Counted from the stretch's first letter, positions 43,125 to 52,872 are shown. The stretch: 64,000 nt of DNA from Rhizosphaericola sp047606825 (GCA_047606825.1 JASGDY010000083.1:27303-91302), one strand, 5' to 3'. Made by a program: numbers and translations. The notes: a model not told the origin generated them from the letters alone.

Positions 43125-44348
43125 TTATAATTTATAAGTAAAACCGATGCTTGGGAAATACAGGTTAAATTTATAGGTGCCGTCAATATTCGTTACGACG
43201 TTGTTGCTTTTTCGGCTTATATGTTCGTATAAAAATGCGGCTTCGAGAATAAATTTGTTGGAGACATGGTAGCTGGCACCGACGGAAGGATTTAACCTGT
43301 TGGCATCCGGAACATCGGCGGCTACGTATTCCGAAGGAATGGGTGTTTTACTATAATATAGTCCGGCACGACCAAAAATTTTTGGCGTGATTTTGTATTC
43401 TGCACCGAGACGGACGGAGTAACCTCGTTTATAATTGCGGACCATTTCCGTTTCGGTTTCGCCAGCAACAGATGCAGACTGGTAGTGTACAAATATGGTG
43501 TCATAGGGTTTCCAGTTGGACATCGTACCGTCGAGGTTAATGGTGAGTTTGTCGTCGGGTTTGTAGGAAAAGCCAATACCCCATATTTCCGGAAGCGGAA
43601 GTTCAGCTTTGATTTTCTGGTCGGGGAAGTTGCTTTCAAGGGAAGAGGGGACGTCAAATTCCACTTTGCCGTTCTTCGTTGTTTTCATTTTTAGTGCCGA
43701 ACGATAGGTTATACCCGCAGATAATTGTTTGGAAAATGCATAGTATATGCCAGCGTTGACACCATAAGCATTCGCAGCAGAAGTGATTTTGGCACTGCCA
43801 TAACTGCCGTCTTCAAAGTTGACGGGAAGGTCTTTCTCGATATCGACGTGTCCATAGCCGTACACAAATCCTACGCCGACACCGAGTTTGTCGGTGACTT
43901 TGTAGCTGATGGTGGGCTGTGCGACGATGGAAATCAGTGAAATCTTCCGCACGTCAAAATTGACAGTCGCATCGTCTTCCCATTTCATGGTGCTTCCAAA
44001 CGGCGTGTAGACAGCCAGTCCGTAACGCAGTCTGCTATTGGGATTGCCCAACAAAACCGATGCCCCGAAAGGTGTAACGATGGGGTTGTCCGAGTTGGAA
44101 ACTTTCCCCGAATTTGCATCTGTAAACGTTCCTTTGCTGATTGCTGGTGAAATACTGAATGTAATGGAATTGTCTTTGGTAAAAGACGAACTTCCGGGAT
44201 TGAATACAAGCGCCGCGCCGCTTACGGGGTCGGCGATACCCGTGCTGCCCATGCCAATCTGTCTGGTGCCTTGTAGGTTGAGCTGGTACGCCTGCGCAAA
44301 AATAATGGTCGGGCAGAGTAATAGAAATGTGTTTAGTAAACGTTTCAT
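43125..44348 (-). CDS. FadL/OmpP1-family outer membrane transporter
   Basis: The 407-residue protein has a signal peptide (about 1-18, ending FAQA) and the TodX/FadL pattern. An N-terminal hatch region has GTRQIGMGSTGIADPVSGAA and FNPGSSSF, followed by many amphipathic strands and a C-terminal FPSIGFTYKL ending in an aromatic-rich strand. FadL proteins take up long-chain fatty acids or hydrophobic compounds by diffusion. Start is ATG 44348. It lies between the SGNH lipoprotein and hot-dog thioesterase genes in the fatty-acid block, which supports a fatty-acid substrate. Confidence 0.9.
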   Translation of the reverse strand: MKRLLNTFLLLCPTIIFAQAYQLNLQGTRQIGMGSTGIADPVSGAALVFNPGSSSFTKDNSITFSISPAISKGTFTDANSGKVSNSDNPIVTPFGASVLLGNPNSRLRYGLAVYTPFGSTMKWEDDATVNFDVRKISLISIVAQPTISYKVTDKLGVGVGFVYGYGHVDIEKDLPVNFEDGSYGSAKITSAANAYGVNAGIYYAFSKQLSAGITYRSALKMKTTKNGKVEFDVPSSLESNFPDQKIKAELPLPEIWGIGFSYKPDDKLTINLDGTMSNWKPYDTIFVHYQSASVAGETETEMVRNYKRGYSVRLGAEYKITPKIFGRAGLYYSKTPIPSEYVAADVPDANRLNPSVGASYHVSNKFILEAAFLYEHISRKSNNVVTNIDGTYKFNLYFPSIGFTYKL

Positions 44349-44528
44349 ATGGAATAACAATTAAAAAAGATGAAAGATGTTTTTTGATGAATGCAAAAGG
44401 TTTGATGCCTAATGCTTGTTCCACGGTCCAGACGTGCGGTTCGCCTAATGATGTAGGTGTCATCACCCGCAACGATACCGAATCTTTAAGTTAATGCAAT
44501 TGACAGGCTGTTCATGTTTCTAATATTA

Positions 44529-45041
44529 TTAATTAAGTTTTGTTTTTACATTTTTCCATTCTTTGAGTTGCCACTGCACGGTTCCCGTGCAGATATGGTT
44601 GTCGTTCAGGTCGTAGACTTCCACAACGAAATCTTTAAAAAGAACACCTTCTCTTTTCAATGGTTGTAGTATCTCGTTTTCCAGCATTTCTCTGGAAATG
44701 CCCCATTTGGTGCGTACTGCGGTTTTGGCCTGGTAATGGTAGACCATTGTTATCTGTTTCATGATGATACGGTATTCTGTAGGCGAAAGGTTTATCATCA
44801 GGTTGACACCAACGGTATATTCGCACAGCGTTGCCAACAGGCAAGCGTGGATACCTTTGATATGATTCCTATTGGAACGACGGTACGGTGCTTCGAACAA
44901 AATATAGGCATCGTTGATTTCCACTATTTTTATTTTGTGTGGATTGTTGAATGGTACCATTCGCCACAATATCCTATTGAGTATCCATCGTCGGAACGAC
45001 GAGTTTTTGGCTTTTTCAAAATATTCTACGAGTGGATTCAT
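44529..45041 (-). CDS. DUF4442 hot-dog protein
   Basis: The 170-residue protein fits DUF4442, a hot-dog-fold family related to acyl-CoA thioesterases. It has FNNPHKIKIVEINDAYILFEAPYRRSNRN-type N-terminal strands (positions about 31-59), the central helix IHACLLATLCEYTVGVNLM, and final strands with HICTGTVQWQLKEW. Catalytic residues are not obvious. It stands next to a second hot-dog protein (45145-45597) and an acyl-CoA ligase, so it probably handles acyl-CoA or acyl-ACP thioesters. Confidence 0.75.
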   Translation of the reverse strand: MNPLVEYFEKAKNSSFRRWILNRILWRMVPFNNPHKIKIVEINDAYILFEAPYRRSNRNHIKGIHACLLATLCEYTVGVNLMINLSPTEYRIIMKQITMVYHYQAKTAVRTKWGISREMLENEILQPLKREGVLFKDFVVEVYDLNDNHICTGTVQWQLKEWKNVKTKLN

Positions 45042-45144
45042 AATAATTGAGAATGTTTTCTGAACTGTGATTTATTTGATTATTGTGATTGGAATACTAG
45101 GCGAAATCATATAAATCACACGCGTCACAGTTCAGATATTATTA

Positions 45145-45597
45145 TTAATAGGCTATCGTCTCTATCCTAAATCCTGGTGCTTTTGGCATTTCGAGAAAAG
45201 TCTTCTGCATATCTTCGGGAAGAGTGCCAAGCTTTCGGATATTTAGGTCGAGCCAGGCACCGTCTACATTGACTTCTGCTGCTTTTATGCCGTCCGATTT
45301 CCGGTAGATATTGGATTGCAAGGAATAACGTGAAACATCCTCCCGACATTTTAATAATTCGCAGCTCACTTCTATATATTCGTTCATCCGGATTTCTTTA
45401 TGGTATATCAGTTCTTCCCGAAACAATATCGGTCCTATATGTAGTTTTGCCAATGCCTTGGAAAACCCATATTTCTCCAAAATGCTTACCCTTGCCTGAG
45501 CCGCAAAATCAGCATACGCGCTGTGCCGTAGGTGGCCGTTCATGTCTATCATCGACCAGATGGCTTGTCCTTCGTGGAAAATATGTTTGTTTGGCAT
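45145..45597 (-). CDS. Acyl-CoA thioesterase, 4HBT type
   Basis: The 150-residue hot-dog protein starts like the YbgC/FatA-type thioesterases. SMIDMNGHLRHSAYADFA contains the Asp-x-x-Gly-His region used for catalysis, and a long helix to YGFSK and YHKEIRMNEYIEVSCEL follow. It probably hydrolyses an acyl-CoA. It is located 103 bp before the DUF4442 gene and 198 bp after the acyl-CoA ligase in transcript order. A short 7-bp array of ACTTTT type lies directly before its start. Confidence 0.85.
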   Translation of the reverse strand: MPNKHIFHEGQAIWSMIDMNGHLRHSAYADFAAQARVSILEKYGFSKALAKLHIGPILFREELIYHKEIRMNEYIEVSCELLKCREDVSRYSLQSNIYRKSDGIKAAEVNVDGAWLDLNIRKLGTLPEDMQKTFLEMPKAPGFRIETIAY

Positions 45598-45681
45598 AAA
45601 GTAAAAAGTTAAAAGGTGAGAAGTGAAAGTTATACATCACGCTGGATAGGAATATGTAATGAAGAAAATGAACACCTCACT

Positions 45682-45707
45682 GTCATTCCCGCCTACACGG
45701 GAATGAC
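45682..45707. repeat. GTCATTCCCG hairpin repeat
   Basis: GTCATTCCCG and CGGGAATGAC pair perfectly around a CCTACA loop. It is the same family as 21082 and 48809. Confidence 0.85.
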
Positions 45708-45795
45708 GGCAATCGTTTTTATTGTTTATATATGTGTTCATGCTTTAAGTGTTATTTGAAACAATATATTGCAATTGCTTTCCATGGTTATCAAA

Positions 45796-47601
45796 TTATG
45801 ATTGCTCGTACATCGCTTCAATTTCAGTGGCGTATTTCCTGATGATGACTTTGCGTTTCATTTTTTCGCTCGGTGTGAGTTCGCCGGAATCGACTGTCCA
45901 TTCGTTGGGCAGCAACGTAAATTTCTTAATCTGCTCGACGTGGTTAAACTGTGGATTAAACTTGTCGATAGCGTCTTGATAGGCTTGTATGACCTGCGCG
46001 TTTTTAATTATTTCCGTGTTGTTGGTATAAGCGACGTTGTGCCGGGAACACCATTCTTTCAGCGAATTGAAATTGGGAACGATAAGAGCAGATACATATT
46101 TTTGTTGTTCGCCGACGACAATGATTTGACCTATTAAAAAGATTTCTTTCATTTTGTTTTCGATGGGTTGCGGTACGACGGACTTACCGCCAGAAGTTTT
46201 GAAGATTTCTTTTTTTCGGTCGGTTATTTTGAGGCATTCACCGTCCATTTTGCCGATGTCGCCTGTCATAAACCAACCGTCGTGCAATACTTCTGCTGTT
46301 TCCTGTGGTTTTTTATAGTATCCAACCATGACGTTGTCGCCTTTGCAACAGATTTCGCCGTCGTCCATGAACTTGACCTGCATATTTTCCAATACGGGAC
46401 CAACTGTTCCGATTTTTCTTCTTGCGACCGGAAATCTATTGACAGCAATCACGGGTGATGTTTCCGTTAGTCCATAACCTTCCAATATCGTAATCTTCGC
46501 CGCCGTGAAAAGCTTTATCAGTCGCGGTTGGCAGGCCGCACCGCCGACGATGATTACTTTGACATTACCGCCAAGAGCTTCGCGCCATTTGCTGAAAACC
46601 AGCTTGTCCACGATTTTGAGTTTCGTTTTATAACACCATGAAAACGTGCTTTCGTCCAGTTCATATTGCCCTGCCAACTTCAGCGCCCAGAAAAATATCT
46701 GTTTCTTTAGACCTTTCAACGAATGGCCTTTTCCTAATATTTTTTCATAGACTTTTTCCAATAGACGAGGAACGGTTGCGAACAGATAGGGTTTTACTTC
46801 CACTAAGTTGTCACCGACTTTGTCAATCCTTTCCGCAAAGGAAACGGAAATCTTATTGAAGAGATAGGTGTACATAATCATCTTTTCAAAAATATGGTTC
46901 AGCGGAAGGAAACTCAACGATTTGAGTTCGTCGTGTTGCAATCCTATTTCTGGTAATATATTTTCTATGACGATGCTGATGTTTGCCATAATGTTTTTGT
47001 GCGAAAGCATAACACCCTTGGGCATTCCGGTCGTTCCTGAAGTGTAGATAATCGTGGCGACATCTTCTGTCTTTATCTGTTTGGAAAGCTCCATGATATT
47101 GCGTTCCAATTCCAGACTATAAGGTTGCACAATCGTTGTCCAGCAAACCTCTTTGGGTGTTGCACCATCAAATACATAGATTTCGCGAAGATGTGGCAAC
47201 TGCTCTTTGAGTTCCGTTATTTTTAGGTAGAGTTCCATGTTGCCAAGAAAACAGATTTTAATCTCACATTCATTAAAAATCTGTACGATTTCCGTTGACG
47301 ATATATTCGGATAAAGCGGCACGGGCAATGCGCCTGTCAACTGCGCGGCGATATCAACGACCAGCCAATTGGGTCTCGAGAAACAAATCAATCCAATCTT
47401 TTCTTTCTCTTCTGCATCTTTCCCAATGCTGTCATAGCCTTTTTGTACAAAATAGGAAGCTAGGCCAAATGACAATTCTTTCAGTTTCTGAGGACTATAG
47501 TATTGCCAACTTTCATTTTTCTTGTAACGCAAAAGTTCTTCTGGTAATGTGTCGAACATTTCTGGCATCAAAAAATCAAAAAGTCGAGAATTTGAAAGCA
47601 T
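45796..47601 (-). CDS. Long-chain fatty acid-CoA ligase
   Basis: This AMP-forming acyl-CoA synthetase activates fatty acids for beta-oxidation. The 601-residue protein has the P-loop-like motif YTSGTTGMPKG at 186-196, SFLPLNHIFEKMI, GYGLTETSPVIAVN, the hinge ITDRKKE and the C-terminal FKTSGGKSVVPQPIE with the catalytic lysine region. The pattern matches long-chain ligases of FadD15/ACSL type. It has no signal peptide. It sits between etfA and the thioesterase genes, all on the same strand. Confidence 0.93.
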   Translation of the reverse strand: MLSNSRLFDFLMPEMFDTLPEELLRYKKNESWQYYSPQKLKELSFGLASYFVQKGYDSIGKDAEEKEKIGLICFSRPNWLVVDIAAQLTGALPVPLYPNISSTEIVQIFNECEIKICFLGNMELYLKITELKEQLPHLREIYVFDGATPKEVCWTTIVQPYSLELERNIMELSKQIKTEDVATIIYTSGTTGMPKGVMLSHKNIMANISIVIENILPEIGLQHDELKSLSFLPLNHIFEKMIMYTYLFNKISVSFAERIDKVGDNLVEVKPYLFATVPRLLEKVYEKILGKGHSLKGLKKQIFFWALKLAGQYELDESTFSWCYKTKLKIVDKLVFSKWREALGGNVKVIIVGGAACQPRLIKLFTAAKITILEGYGLTETSPVIAVNRFPVARRKIGTVGPVLENMQVKFMDDGEICCKGDNVMVGYYKKPQETAEVLHDGWFMTGDIGKMDGECLKITDRKKEIFKTSGGKSVVPQPIENKMKEIFLIGQIIVVGEQQKYVSALIVPNFNSLKEWCSRHNVAYTNNTEIIKNAQVIQAYQDAIDKFNPQFNHVEQIKKFTLLPNEWTVDSGELTPSEKMKRKVIIRKYATEIEAMYEQS

Positions 47602-47673
47602 TTCAATACATTAAAATAGTAAAAAGGAAAAATTAAAAAAGCCTAATGCTGAAAACGTAAGGACGAAAGAAAA

Positions 47674-48654
47674 CTAATTTTTAATTTTTTTTATAGCTTC
47701 TGTCAACTTAGGTACAATTTTAAAAGCATCACCAACAATACCGTAATCCGCATTTTTAAAGAACGGAGCTTCTGGGTCGTTGTTGATGACGACGATTGTT
47801 TTGCTACCGTTGACACCAGCCAGATGTTGTATCGCCCCGGAAATACCAATGGCAATATACAAATTGGGACGGATGGCGATACCTGTCTGTCCCACGTGTT
47901 CATGATGTGGGCGCCAGCCTGCATCTGCAACCGGACGCGAACATGCCGTCGCTGCGCCAAGTGTGTGTGCCAACTCTTCTACAATGCCCCAGTTTTCCGG
48001 ACCTTTCAATCCGCGACCGCCGCTAACGACAAGTTCCGCATCCGGCAACGGAATGCCGCCATGCGCCACGTCATCGTTGGATTTGAAGCTCTCGAGTTTG
48101 ACGGAAGATGTAACGCTTTCGCTTGGTTGATAGTTAACAACATCGGGTATTTTACCTGTGTTTATCAACGCAATGCTATTGGGCAAAACGGAAATTACTT
48201 TTGTCGGGCTACTAATCGCGTAAATGGCTGTCGCTTTACCTGAATAGACGTTTTTCTTGACTTCAAGAGTGTCGCCATTGACAGTCGGAAAGGCACAGGC
48301 CCCGGCGATGATGCCTGCATGTTCTTTTGCTGCGACATAAGGTGCGACAGAGAGACCTGAACCTTCATAAGAAAAGACGATAATACTAGCCTGTTCAGCT
48401 TTGGCGGCATCAATGACAGCGTTGGCGATTGTTTTGATGGACGACGCATCATTATAGTGGTCGCCTTCAATATTTACAACCTTGTCTGCTCCAGCGTTTC
48501 CCAAGTCTGCAATACATTCGTGCGGAATATTAAATGTTACTGCGGTTACGGAAATTCCTGTTTGTTCCGCGATATGGGATGCATAGCTTACGGCTTCCAA
48601 AGAAGCTTTCTTTATCTTTCCTTTATGGGGTTCGATATAAACGATGATGCTCAT
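47674..48654 (-). CDS. etfA: Electron transfer flavoprotein alpha subunit
   Basis: EtfA binds FAD and, with EtfB, carries electrons from acyl-CoA dehydrogenase to the respiratory chain. The 326-residue protein has an N-terminal nucleotide-binding-like domain and a C-terminal FAD domain with GGRGLKGPENW, SRPVADAGWRPHHEHVGQTG, PNLYIAIGISGAIQHLAG and VINNDPEAPFFKNADYG, all diagnostic. Its partner etfB lies upstream in the transcript, 295 bp away. The gap holds a hairpin repeat and the octamer array. Confidence 0.96.
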   Translation of the reverse strand: MSIIVYIEPHKGKIKKASLEAVSYASHIAEQTGISVTAVTFNIPHECIADLGNAGADKVVNIEGDHYNDASSIKTIANAVIDAAKAEQASIIVFSYEGSGLSVAPYVAAKEHAGIIAGACAFPTVNGDTLEVKKNVYSGKATAIYAISSPTKVISVLPNSIALINTGKIPDVVNYQPSESVTSSVKLESFKSNDDVAHGGIPLPDAELVVSGGRGLKGPENWGIVEELAHTLGAATACSRPVADAGWRPHHEHVGQTGIAIRPNLYIAIGISGAIQHLAGVNGSKTIVVINNDPEAPFFKNADYGIVGDAFKIVPKLTEAIKKIKN

Positions 48655-48661
48655 TTTGTTT

Positions 48662-48696
48662 AATTTGATGATTTGGTCATTTGATGATTTGATAAT
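48662..48696 (-). repeat. Octamer array before etfA
   Basis: On the minus strand CAAATCAT, CAAATGAC, CAAATCAT, CAAATTAA run up to 8 bp before the etfA ATG. Confidence 0.85.
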
Positions 48697-48808
48697 TCTT
48701 TTTCAAATGGACAATTATTATTTTTCAATAGTTAAATGAGTTTTTAAAACTATCTATGTTGAACTTTGAATAAAAATATGTATTGAATAAAGTGGACATC
48801 TTACCGCC

Positions 48809-48828
48809 ATTCCCGCGTGGGCGGGAAT
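48809..48828. repeat. ATTCCCGC hairpin repeat between etfB and etfA
   Basis: ATTCCCGC-GTGG-GCGGGAAT is a perfect 8-bp stem with a 4-nt loop, of the same family as at 21082. Confidence 0.85.
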
Positions 48829-48915
48829 CATGAGAAAGTTATCATTATATAGTTATGTGTTCATTTGCTTAATCAATACACTTTTTATCCGACTTGAAGT
48901 GTAACTCTAATTACA

Positions 48916-48941
48916 CTTTTTGTTTTTGCCTTTTTACTTTT
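48916..48941 (-). repeat. 26-bp copy of the dispersed purine-rich repeat
   Basis: The minus strand carries the same 26 bp as at 29575 and 63654. As there, it lies directly after a stop codon, here that of etfB. Confidence 0.85.
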
Positions 48942-48949
48942 GGCATTTA

Positions 48950-49690
48950 TTAAATAACCCTTGCCTTGCTATGTAACAATTCTACTAATTCTTCTACATT
49001 GTCTTCTGAAATCATCACACATGCCTGGCGACCTGCGGATGGCTGGAATGAAATGGCTTTTGTTAGGCTTTCAATTGCAATAGGTTGCACGACCTGCAAA
49101 GGTTTGGTACGCGCAGCCATGATGCCGCGCATATTGGGGATGCGTTGTTCCGCCATGCCTTTGGCGGCGGAGACGACGAGTGGGAGTGCGGCGGATATTT
49201 CCGTCACACCACCGTCGGCATCCTGTTCCAGTTTGACCGTATTGCCCTCGATGTCAAGTTTGGTCGCCAACGGAACGTAATCCCAGTCAAGGTTTCCGGC
49301 AACCAAACCGCCCGTCGCCGCACTGTTGAAACTAATCGTTTCCTTTCCTAATAGTACCAAGTCATAGCCGTTGTTTTGGGCATAGTCCGCGATATTGGCC
49401 GCAACAAAATTGCTGTCGCCATCGCCGTCCACACGTACTGCATCGTCCGCGCCGATTGCCAAACCCTTGCGGACTGTAGCCTCGTTGGCAGGAGGCCCGA
49501 TATGGATGATGGTTACTTTTTCCGCTTTCCCGGATTCTTTCAGTTCCAATGCGCGCACCAGCGCATACCATTCGTCGTAAGGATTGATGATAAAAGAAAC
49601 GCCTGTCGCATTGAGCTGCGTATCGTTGTCCGTGAATGATATTTTTGCCGTGGTGTCCGGCACCTGGCTTATCGCTACCAATATTTTCAT
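48950..49690 (-). CDS. etfB: Electron transfer flavoprotein beta subunit
   Basis: EtfB binds AMP and pairs with EtfA. The 246-residue protein begins MKILVAISQVPDTTAKI and has INPYDEWYALVRALELKE, a VTIIHIGPPANEATVRKGLAIGADDAVRV segment (about 55-83), LVLLGKETISF and LPLVVSAAKGMAEQRIPNMRGIMAARTKP-type recognition loop near 180-210. It is located between fadE and etfA, matching its role as electron acceptor of the acyl-CoA dehydrogenase. Confidence 0.96.
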   Translation of the reverse strand: MKILVAISQVPDTTAKISFTDNDTQLNATGVSFIINPYDEWYALVRALELKESGKAEKVTIIHIGPPANEATVRKGLAIGADDAVRVDGDGDSNFVAANIADYAQNNGYDLVLLGKETISFNSAATGGLVAGNLDWDYVPLATKLDIEGNTVKLEQDADGGVTEISAALPLVVSAAKGMAEQRIPNMRGIMAARTKPLQVVQPIAIESLTKAISFQPSAGRQACVMISEDNVEELVELLHSKARVI

Positions 49691-49712
49691 GAGTTGTATG
49701 TTGTATGTGATT

Positions 49713-49766
49713 GGTTTTAAGTAGTAAGTCCTAAATAGAAAGACCTCCGACTTATTACTTAAAACC
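49713..49766. repeat. Paired heptamer arrays forming a hairpin between fadE and etfB
   Basis: GGTTTTAAGTAGTAAGTC (49713-49730) and its near-perfect inverse GACTTATTACTTAAAACC (49749-49766) form an 18-bp stem. One arm precedes the etfB start, the other follows the fadE stop. Two ATACAAC heptamers lie next to the etfB ATG. Confidence 0.75.
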
Positions 49767-49772
49767 TACTAC

Positions 49773-51563
49773 CTAAAAATTGTATTTATTGTCTGCGATG
49801 AGTTTCAGCGCAATGCGTTGACGTGCTTCCTTGGTATTGAAAGGTTCTTGTTTGGTAAAGCGTTTTAAGCCCATGAGCATCATGCGGAGCTCGTCGCCTT
49901 CGGCAAAACTGTTGAGAGCGTCTTTACCGCTTTTCCAGATGCGGTCGGTCGCGTCACTGAGATAGACACGCACGATGTCCAGTTTTTCTTTTGCTGCATC
50001 CTCGCCGTAAGTGTTGACGACTTTTTCCACGCGGAGCAGCGCAGATTCCACGGCATATATCTCAATGGCGATGTCGGCAATGTTCATCAGTACTTCTTCT
50101 TCCTTGGCGAGGTGCTGCATGAGTTTCTGGACGGCGGCGCCAGCGACCAACAACAATGCTTTTTTCAGTTTCTTGGGCTGTGTTTTTTCGTACGCAAACA
50201 ATACGGAGTCATCCGCTTCCTCGAAATCGGGAATCGAGGTCAACTCCTGTGCGACGGCTTGCGCTGGTCCCATCAGGTCTAGTTCGCCTTTCATTGCCCT
50301 TTTCAAAATCATGTCTACAATCAATATGCGGTTGATTTCGTTGGTGCCTTCAAATATCCTGTTGATACGTGCGTCGCGGTAGGAACGATCCATCGGTGCT
50401 TCGGCACTGTAACCCATACCGCCATAAATCTGTACGCCTTCGTCAGCCACATAGTCCAATGTTTCCGAACCGTGGACTTTCAATATGGCGCATTCTACGG
50501 CAAACTGTTCCGTGCCTTTGAGTTTGGCTTTTCCGAGTTCCATACCGTCTTCCATTAAGCTGTTGATGGCATCGTCGATGTTTTGGGAGGCGCGGTACAA
50601 GGCACTTTCGCTGACGTAGGTTTTGATGACTTGTTCGGCAAGTTTGTGGCGAATCGCGCCGTATTTGGCGATGGGACGGCCAAACTGTTCTCGTTCGTTG
50701 GCATATTTGACAGCGTTGTTGATGATGGATTTGGACGCGCCGATAGCACCGCCGCCGAGTTTGATACGGCCGATGTTGAGAATGTTGACAGCGATTTTGA
50801 AACCGTTTTGCCTTTCGGACAACAGGTTTTCGACAGGCACCATGCAATCGTTGAAGAACACCTGGCGGGTGGAACTGCCCTTGATGCCCATTTTCTTTTC
50901 TTCCGCATTTAGGGAAATGCCGGGGAAGGTTTTTTCCACGATGAACGCGCTTAGTTTTTCGTCGTCGTCGATTTTGGCAAACACGGTAAATACGTCCGCA
51001 AATCCCGCGTTGGTAATCCACATTTTCTGTCCGTTGAGGATATAGTGCTTGCCGTCGGGCGACAATACCGCTTTGGTTTTGCCGCTGTTGGCATCGGAAC
51101 CCGCATTGGGTTCCGTGAGTGCGTAGCTGGCTTTCCATTCGCCGGTGGCGAGTTTGGGGATGTATTTTTGTTTCTGTTCTTCCGTTCCATAATAGAGGAT
51201 TGGCAGCGTTCCGATGCCTGTGTGCGCCATGATGGCGACGGCAGCGGAATAGCCCATGCCGATGACTTCGCTCGTCAACATGCCCGTAACGAAATCAAAT
51301 CCCAGCCCGCCATATTCCTCCGGTACGTTGACACCGAGGATGCCAAGTTCCCCCGCTTTTGCGACGATCGACGGCATCAGTCCCTCTTCCAGTTTGTCGA
51401 TGCGGTCGAGATAGGGATAGACTTCCTGCGCGAGAAAATCCTCGCAGGTCTTTTTCATCATGAGCTGTTCTTCACTCCATTGTTCGGGAATGAAGATGTC
51501 TTCAGCGTTTGTTTCTTTGACGATAAATTCGCCGCCTTTTATGCTTTTTGTTAGTGTTGCCAT
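49773..51563 (-). CDS. fadE: Acyl-CoA dehydrogenase
   Basis: This FAD enzyme makes the trans-2 double bond in the first step of beta-oxidation and passes electrons to ETF. The 596-residue protein has YALTEPNAGSDA, KMWITNAGFADVFTVFAKI and the YGGMGYSAEAPMDRSYRDAR segment. IFEGTNEINR follows in the catalytic region, and a long C-terminal extension of about 170 residues is typical of the B. subtilis FadE (YusJ) type of about 594 residues. Start is ATG 51563; the longer frame would translate the octamer array. The fadN-fadA-fadE order matches B. subtilis. Confidence 0.94.
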   Translation of the reverse strand: MATLTKSIKGGEFIVKETNAEDIFIPEQWSEEQLMMKKTCEDFLAQEVYPYLDRIDKLEEGLMPSIVAKAGELGILGVNVPEEYGGLGFDFVTGMLTSEVIGMGYSAAVAIMAHTGIGTLPILYYGTEEQKQKYIPKLATGEWKASYALTEPNAGSDANSGKTKAVLSPDGKHYILNGQKMWITNAGFADVFTVFAKIDDDEKLSAFIVEKTFPGISLNAEEKKMGIKGSSTRQVFFNDCMVPVENLLSERQNGFKIAVNILNIGRIKLGGGAIGASKSIINNAVKYANEREQFGRPIAKYGAIRHKLAEQVIKTYVSESALYRASQNIDDAINSLMEDGMELGKAKLKGTEQFAVECAILKVHGSETLDYVADEGVQIYGGMGYSAEAPMDRSYRDARINRIFEGTNEINRILIVDMILKRAMKGELDLMGPAQAVAQELTSIPDFEEADDSVLFAYEKTQPKKLKKALLLVAGAAVQKLMQHLAKEEEVLMNIADIAIEIYAVESALLRVEKVVNTYGEDAAKEKLDIVRVYLSDATDRIWKSGKDALNSFAEGDELRMMLMGLKRFTKQEPFNTKEARQRIALKLIADNKYNF

Positions 51564-51569
51564 GATCTT

Positions 51570-51607
51570 TAATTTGATGATTTGAAAATTTGGTAATTTG
51601 AAAATTG
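51570..51607 (-). repeat. Octamer array before fadE
   Basis: On the minus strand CAAATTAC, CAAATTTT, CAAATCAT, CAAATTAA end a few bases before ATG 51563. A CCTCACCC-type hairpin repeat follows at 51615. Confidence 0.85.
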
Positions 51608-51678
51608 TTTTTAACCTCACCCAGACGTCTCTCCTAAAGGCGAGGGGAGATGCGACGGCCAACTATTGACTTTTCGGT

Positions 51679-52854
51679 TTAATTCAACAATTCAAAAATC
51701 CCTGCCGCGCCTTGGCCAGTTCCGACGCACATGGTGACCATGCCGTATTTCTGTTTTTGGCGACGTAGCTCGTTGAATAGCTGTACCGAAAGTTTGGCAC
51801 CTGTGCAGCCCAATGGGTGTCCCAATGCGATGGCACCACCGTTGACATTGATGATTGCCGGATTCAAGTCCAGTTGGCGGATGACAGCCAAGGACTGGGA
51901 AGCAAATGCCTCGTTGAGTTCAATCAAGTCGATGTCGTTTTGGGAAAGCCCTGCTTTTTTCAGTGCTTTGGGGATGGCGGCGACAGGGCCGATGCCCATG
52001 ATGCGCGGTGGAACGCCGGCAACCGCATGGGAAACCAACCGCGCAACCGGCGTGAGGTCGTGGTCTTTCAGAAACTGTTCGCTTACAACCATGACAAATG
52101 CTGCACCGTCGCTGGTCTGCGACGAGTTGCCCGCCGTCACGCACCCATTTGCGGCAAATACGGGTTTGAGTTTCGCCAAGGCATCGGGCGAGGTGTCTGC
52201 ACGGGGGCCCTCGTCCTGCTTGGCTTCGTAGGTTTTTGTCTGGCGTTTTTGGTTTTCGTCCAGAAAAACCTCTTCTATCGTAATCGGAACGATTTCGTCG
52301 TTAAACTTGGCGTCTGCCAAGGCTTTCACGGCTTTCTGGTGTGAGTTGAAACTGAACAAATCCTGGTCTTCGCGGGAAATGTTGTATTCCTTGGCGACCG
52401 CTTCCGCTGTCAAGCCCATACCCCAATAATAATCGGGCGTAGTCCTTGCGACTTTGGGATTGGGGATGACTTTCCAGCCACCGAAAGGCATCAAGCTCAT
52501 GGTTTCCACACCACCTGCGATGATGCAGTCCGCCATTCCCGAGTCGATTTTTGCGGAGGCAATGGATATCGTTTCCAGCCCGGAAGCGCAATAACGGTTG
52601 ACGGTCATGCCCGGCACCTTGTCCGTGTCCAATGCCATCAAGGAAATCAAACGCGAAACATTGAGTCCCTGCTCTGCCTCGGGCATGGCACAACCAACAA
52701 TCACATCGTCAATCAAATCTTTGTCCACCGACGGGACAGATGCCACCAAATGCCGTATGACATCCGCTGCCAAATCGTCGGGGCGATAAAACCGGAACAA
52801 GCCACGCGGCGCTTTGCCGACTGCTGAACGATATCCTGCTACTATATAAGCCAT
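51679..52854 (-). CDS. fadA: 3-ketoacyl-CoA thiolase
   Basis: FadA cleaves 3-ketoacyl-CoA with CoA to acetyl-CoA and a shortened acyl-CoA. The 391-residue thiolase has the nucleophile Cys89 in NRYCASGLETI, His346 in GGAIALGHPLGCTGAK and Cys376 in MCVGTGQGAAG, the complete catalytic set. Length equals B. subtilis FadA. Start is ATG 52854 (MAYIVAGYR). It lies between fadN and fadE on the same strand. Confidence 0.95.
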   Translation of the reverse strand: MAYIVAGYRSAVGKAPRGLFRFYRPDDLAADVIRHLVASVPSVDKDLIDDVIVGCAMPEAEQGLNVSRLISLMALDTDKVPGMTVNRYCASGLETISIASAKIDSGMADCIIAGGVETMSLMPFGGWKVIPNPKVARTTPDYYWGMGLTAEAVAKEYNISREDQDLFSFNSHQKAVKALADAKFNDEIVPITIEEVFLDENQKRQTKTYEAKQDEGPRADTSPDALAKLKPVFAANGCVTAGNSSQTSDGAAFVMVVSEQFLKDHDLTPVARLVSHAVAGVPPRIMGIGPVAAIPKALKKAGLSQNDIDLIELNEAFASQSLAVIRQLDLNPAIINVNGGAIALGHPLGCTGAKLSVQLFNELRRQKQKYGMVTMCVGTGQGAAGIFELLN

Positions 52855-52872
52855 ATTGAATTGATAATTTTG

